DNA of 64,000 bases from Pseudarthrobacter sp. NamE5 (lineage in GTDB: Bacteria; Actinomycetota; Actinomycetes; Actinomycetales; Micrococcaceae). Where the stretch lies: assembly GCF_005796225.1 (NCBI RefSeq), contig NZ_VAHO01000002.1, positions 310,001 to 374,000 of the forward strand, in the 5' to 3' direction. The position numbers were made by a program, and so were the translations under genes. The notes beneath the pieces are model-generated. The model saw only the letters and a program-made list of their open reading frames with translations. It was not told where the DNA came from and ran no database searches. The first letter of the stretch is position 1. Each line of letters opens with the position of its first letter. Of the stretch, positions 62,833 to 64,000 are shown in pieces.

Positions 62833-62849
62833 ATGACACTATTTGTCAT
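62833..62849. promoter_or_regulatory. Operator-like inverted repeat upstream of the SulP-CA gene
   Basis: ATGACA, CTATT, TGTCAT: perfect 6 bp arms. It lies 80 bases upstream of the SulP-CA start, AT-rich against its surroundings, in the expected promoter zone. The regulator is not identified. Confidence 0.55.
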
Positions 62850-62879
62850 GTCCGCAGTCGTGAGAGGTGCCTGCGGACA
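62849..62879. repeat. Second inverted repeat adjoining the operator-like site
   Basis: TGTCCGCAG (62849-62857) and CTGCGGACA (62871-62879), perfect 9 bp arms with a 13-base spacer. It begins on the last base of the preceding repeat. It could be a second operator or an RNA hairpin. Confidence 0.5.
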
Positions 62880-62885
62880 GCAATA

Positions 62886-62914
62886 AGCCCCTCCCGGGCA
62901 GGCCGGGAGGGGCT
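62886..62914 (-). terminator. Intrinsic terminator of ctaB
   Basis: AGCCCCTCCCGG (62886-62897) pairs perfectly with CCGGGAGGGGCT (62903-62914). On the minus strand it follows the ctaB stop by 18 bases and ends in TTATTG. Confidence 0.85.
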
Positions 62915-62932
62915 GTTTAGAACGATCGGAAG

Positions 62933-63892
62933 CTAGCCCGGCATGATGGCTGATCCGACGAACGGGTCAACAGCCAAGGCAATGAACAGCAGTGTGAGGT
63001 AGCTGATGGAGCCGTGGAAGACCTTCATGGCCCGCTTGTCCGGAACATCCTCACGCTGCGCACGGTTGTACAGCGCGTGCGACTCATAGAGGAACCAGGC
63101 ACCTGCAAGAACTGCGGTGACGGTGTAGACCCAACCCGCTCCGCCTGCGGGAACCATCAGCAGCGAGCACGCCACCATGGCCCACGCGTAGAGCACCACC
63201 TGAACGGAAACAACCTTGGCTCCTGCAATGGCACCGAGCATCGGAACCTTGGCGTTGCGGTAATCCTCGCCGTACCGCATGGACAACGGCCAGTAGTGCG
63301 GCGGCGTCCAGAGGAAGATCACCATGAACAGGATGATTGCCGGCCATTCCACCGAGTTGGTGACAGCGGCCCAGGCGATCAGGACGGGGAAGCAACCTGC
63401 CGCGCCGCCCCACACGATGTTCTGCGCAGTGCGCCGCTTCAGGATGATCGTGTAGATCACCACATAGAAGAAGATCGCGCCGAGTCCCAGCCAGGCAGAC
63501 AGGGGGTTGGCCCCGAACCAAAGGATGGCAATGGCCGCTGCCCCCAAAAGCCAGGAGAAGACCAGCGCTTCGCGCGGCGTGACCTCGCCGGTAACAAGCG
63601 GACGGTTTTCGGTCCGATGCATCAGCTTGTCGATGTCGCGGTCAATGTAACAGTTGAAGGCTCCGGCACTGCCGGCCGCGAACGCGCCGCCAATCAGCGT
63701 GGCCAGGATGAGCCCGATCGAGGGAAAGCCGCGCTCCGCATAGATCATGGTGGGCAGCGTGCTGACCAGAAGCAGTTCGATGACGCGTGGCTTGGTGAGG
63801 GCGAGATACGCCTTTGCCTTACGGGCAAACCCGGGCCGTGGTGCCCGGGATGCTTTCAGCGGCATATCTGTTGTGCTCACGGTGGCAGTCAT
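62933..63892 (-). CDS. ctaB: Protoheme IX farnesyltransferase (heme O synthase)
   Basis: 319 residues from ATG 63892, nine membrane helices, UbiA superfamily. Prenyl-binding motifs are NCYIDRDID and [28 protein letters not shown] is the CtaB N-terminal signature. It makes heme O, substrate of CtaA. TTG 63934 would add 14 residues; the ATG is preferred, but neither has a strong Shine-Dalgarno. In this window ctaA and ctaB are separated by the SulP-CA gene. The remaining bases to the window end hold no feature I can support. Confidence 0.93.
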   Translation of the reverse strand: MTATVSTTDMPLKASRAPRPGFARKAKAYLALTKPRVIELLLVSTLPTMIYAERGFPSIGLILATLIGGAFAAGSAGAFNCYIDRDIDKLMHRTENRPLVTGEVTPREALVFSWLLGAAAIAILWFGANPLSAWLGLGAIFFYVVIYTIILKRRTAQNIVWGGAAGCFPVLIAWAAVTNSVEWPAIILFMVIFLWTPPHYWPLSMRYGEDYRNAKVPMLGAIAGAKVVSVQVVLYAWAMVACSLLMVPAGGAGWVYTVTAVLAGAWFLYESHALYNRAQREDVPDKRAMKVFHGSISYLTLLFIALAVDPFVGSAIMPG

Positions 63893-64000
63893 CCGTTCTG
63901 TCGGCAGTTGTGTCTGGCTGTCCAGCTGTGTCAATACGGCTCCGTCCCAACCGGGCGCCGGCGAAGCAGTGATCCACGCAACAGCCGGGAGTTCCGGGTG

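Overview
The window is one contiguous stretch of a high-GC actinobacterial chromosome. Gene content points to a pigmented soil Micrococcaceae (Arthrobacter/Pseudarthrobacter type): a C50-carotenoid operon, a mycobacterial-style glgA/glgC pair, a SufR-led SUF operon and a heme A/SURF1 module. Assignment to genus is inference from gene order and protein motifs. I see no rRNA, tRNA, CRISPR, phage or insertion sequence. No stretch over 300 bases lacks a gene.

Layout. 1-4.3 kb: membrane M50-type peptidase, GST-fold reductase, beta-lactamase-fold esterase, FUSC membrane protein. 4.3-10.8 kb: a beta-oxidation-like unit (MaoC hydratase, two-domain FabG, thiolase) divergent from a TetR regulator and an acyl-CoA oxidase-like flavoprotein, with a perfect palindrome between the two arms. 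10.9-13.6 kb: divergent glgA/glgC. 13.7-15.5 kb: unusual zinc-ribbon SDR and a decayed PNPOx-like gene. 15.5-18.9 kb: transglutaminase, alpha-E and ATP-grasp trio of uncertain function. 19-28.7 kb: putative sulfate exporter, pepN, lipoate ligase, L31, TrmH methylase, TSUP transporter, ABC ATPase, cysteine-protease-like lipoprotein, serB. 28.8-33.8 kb: two SDRs, DUF3099/Cys-rich protein/SURF1 operon, ABC-F protein. 34-38.2 kb: hydrolase, a decayed patch (methyltransferase remnant, frameshifted S66 peptidase) and a two-component system. 38.3-45.5 kb: crtE-B-I-Ye-Yf-Eb with divergent idi, a GT2 and a DUF2993 protein. 45.6-52.2 kb: frameshifted small membrane gene, VOC protein, bioYMN, a thiolase with an altered active site, acyl-CoA ligase, zinc metallopeptidase. 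52.3-57.5 kb: sufT-like, sufC, Rieske protein, sufD, sufB, sufR. 57.5-64 kb: ABC exporter plus ctaA, a SulP-STAS-carbonic anhydrase fusion, and ctaB.

How genes work together. The crt operon is tightly coupled: five successive junctions overlap by four bases. SURF1, CtaA and CtaB all serve heme-copper oxidase biogenesis. The fatty-acid unit resembles Mycobacterium Rv0241c-Rv0244c. A recurring regulatory theme is TANNNT followed by 6-7 bases and then a start codon; this predicts at least twelve leaderless mRNAs here and settles several start codons.

No clearly new defence or mobile system is present. The most unusual items are the zinc-ribbon SDR lacking the catalytic Tyr, a leaderless 11-codon ORF coupled to the first gene, the SURF1-linked Cys/His protein, the Cys-to-Ser thiolase beside bioYMN, the domain-permuted lipoate ligase, the transglutaminase/alpha-E/ATP-grasp trio, and three or four genes caught in decay.
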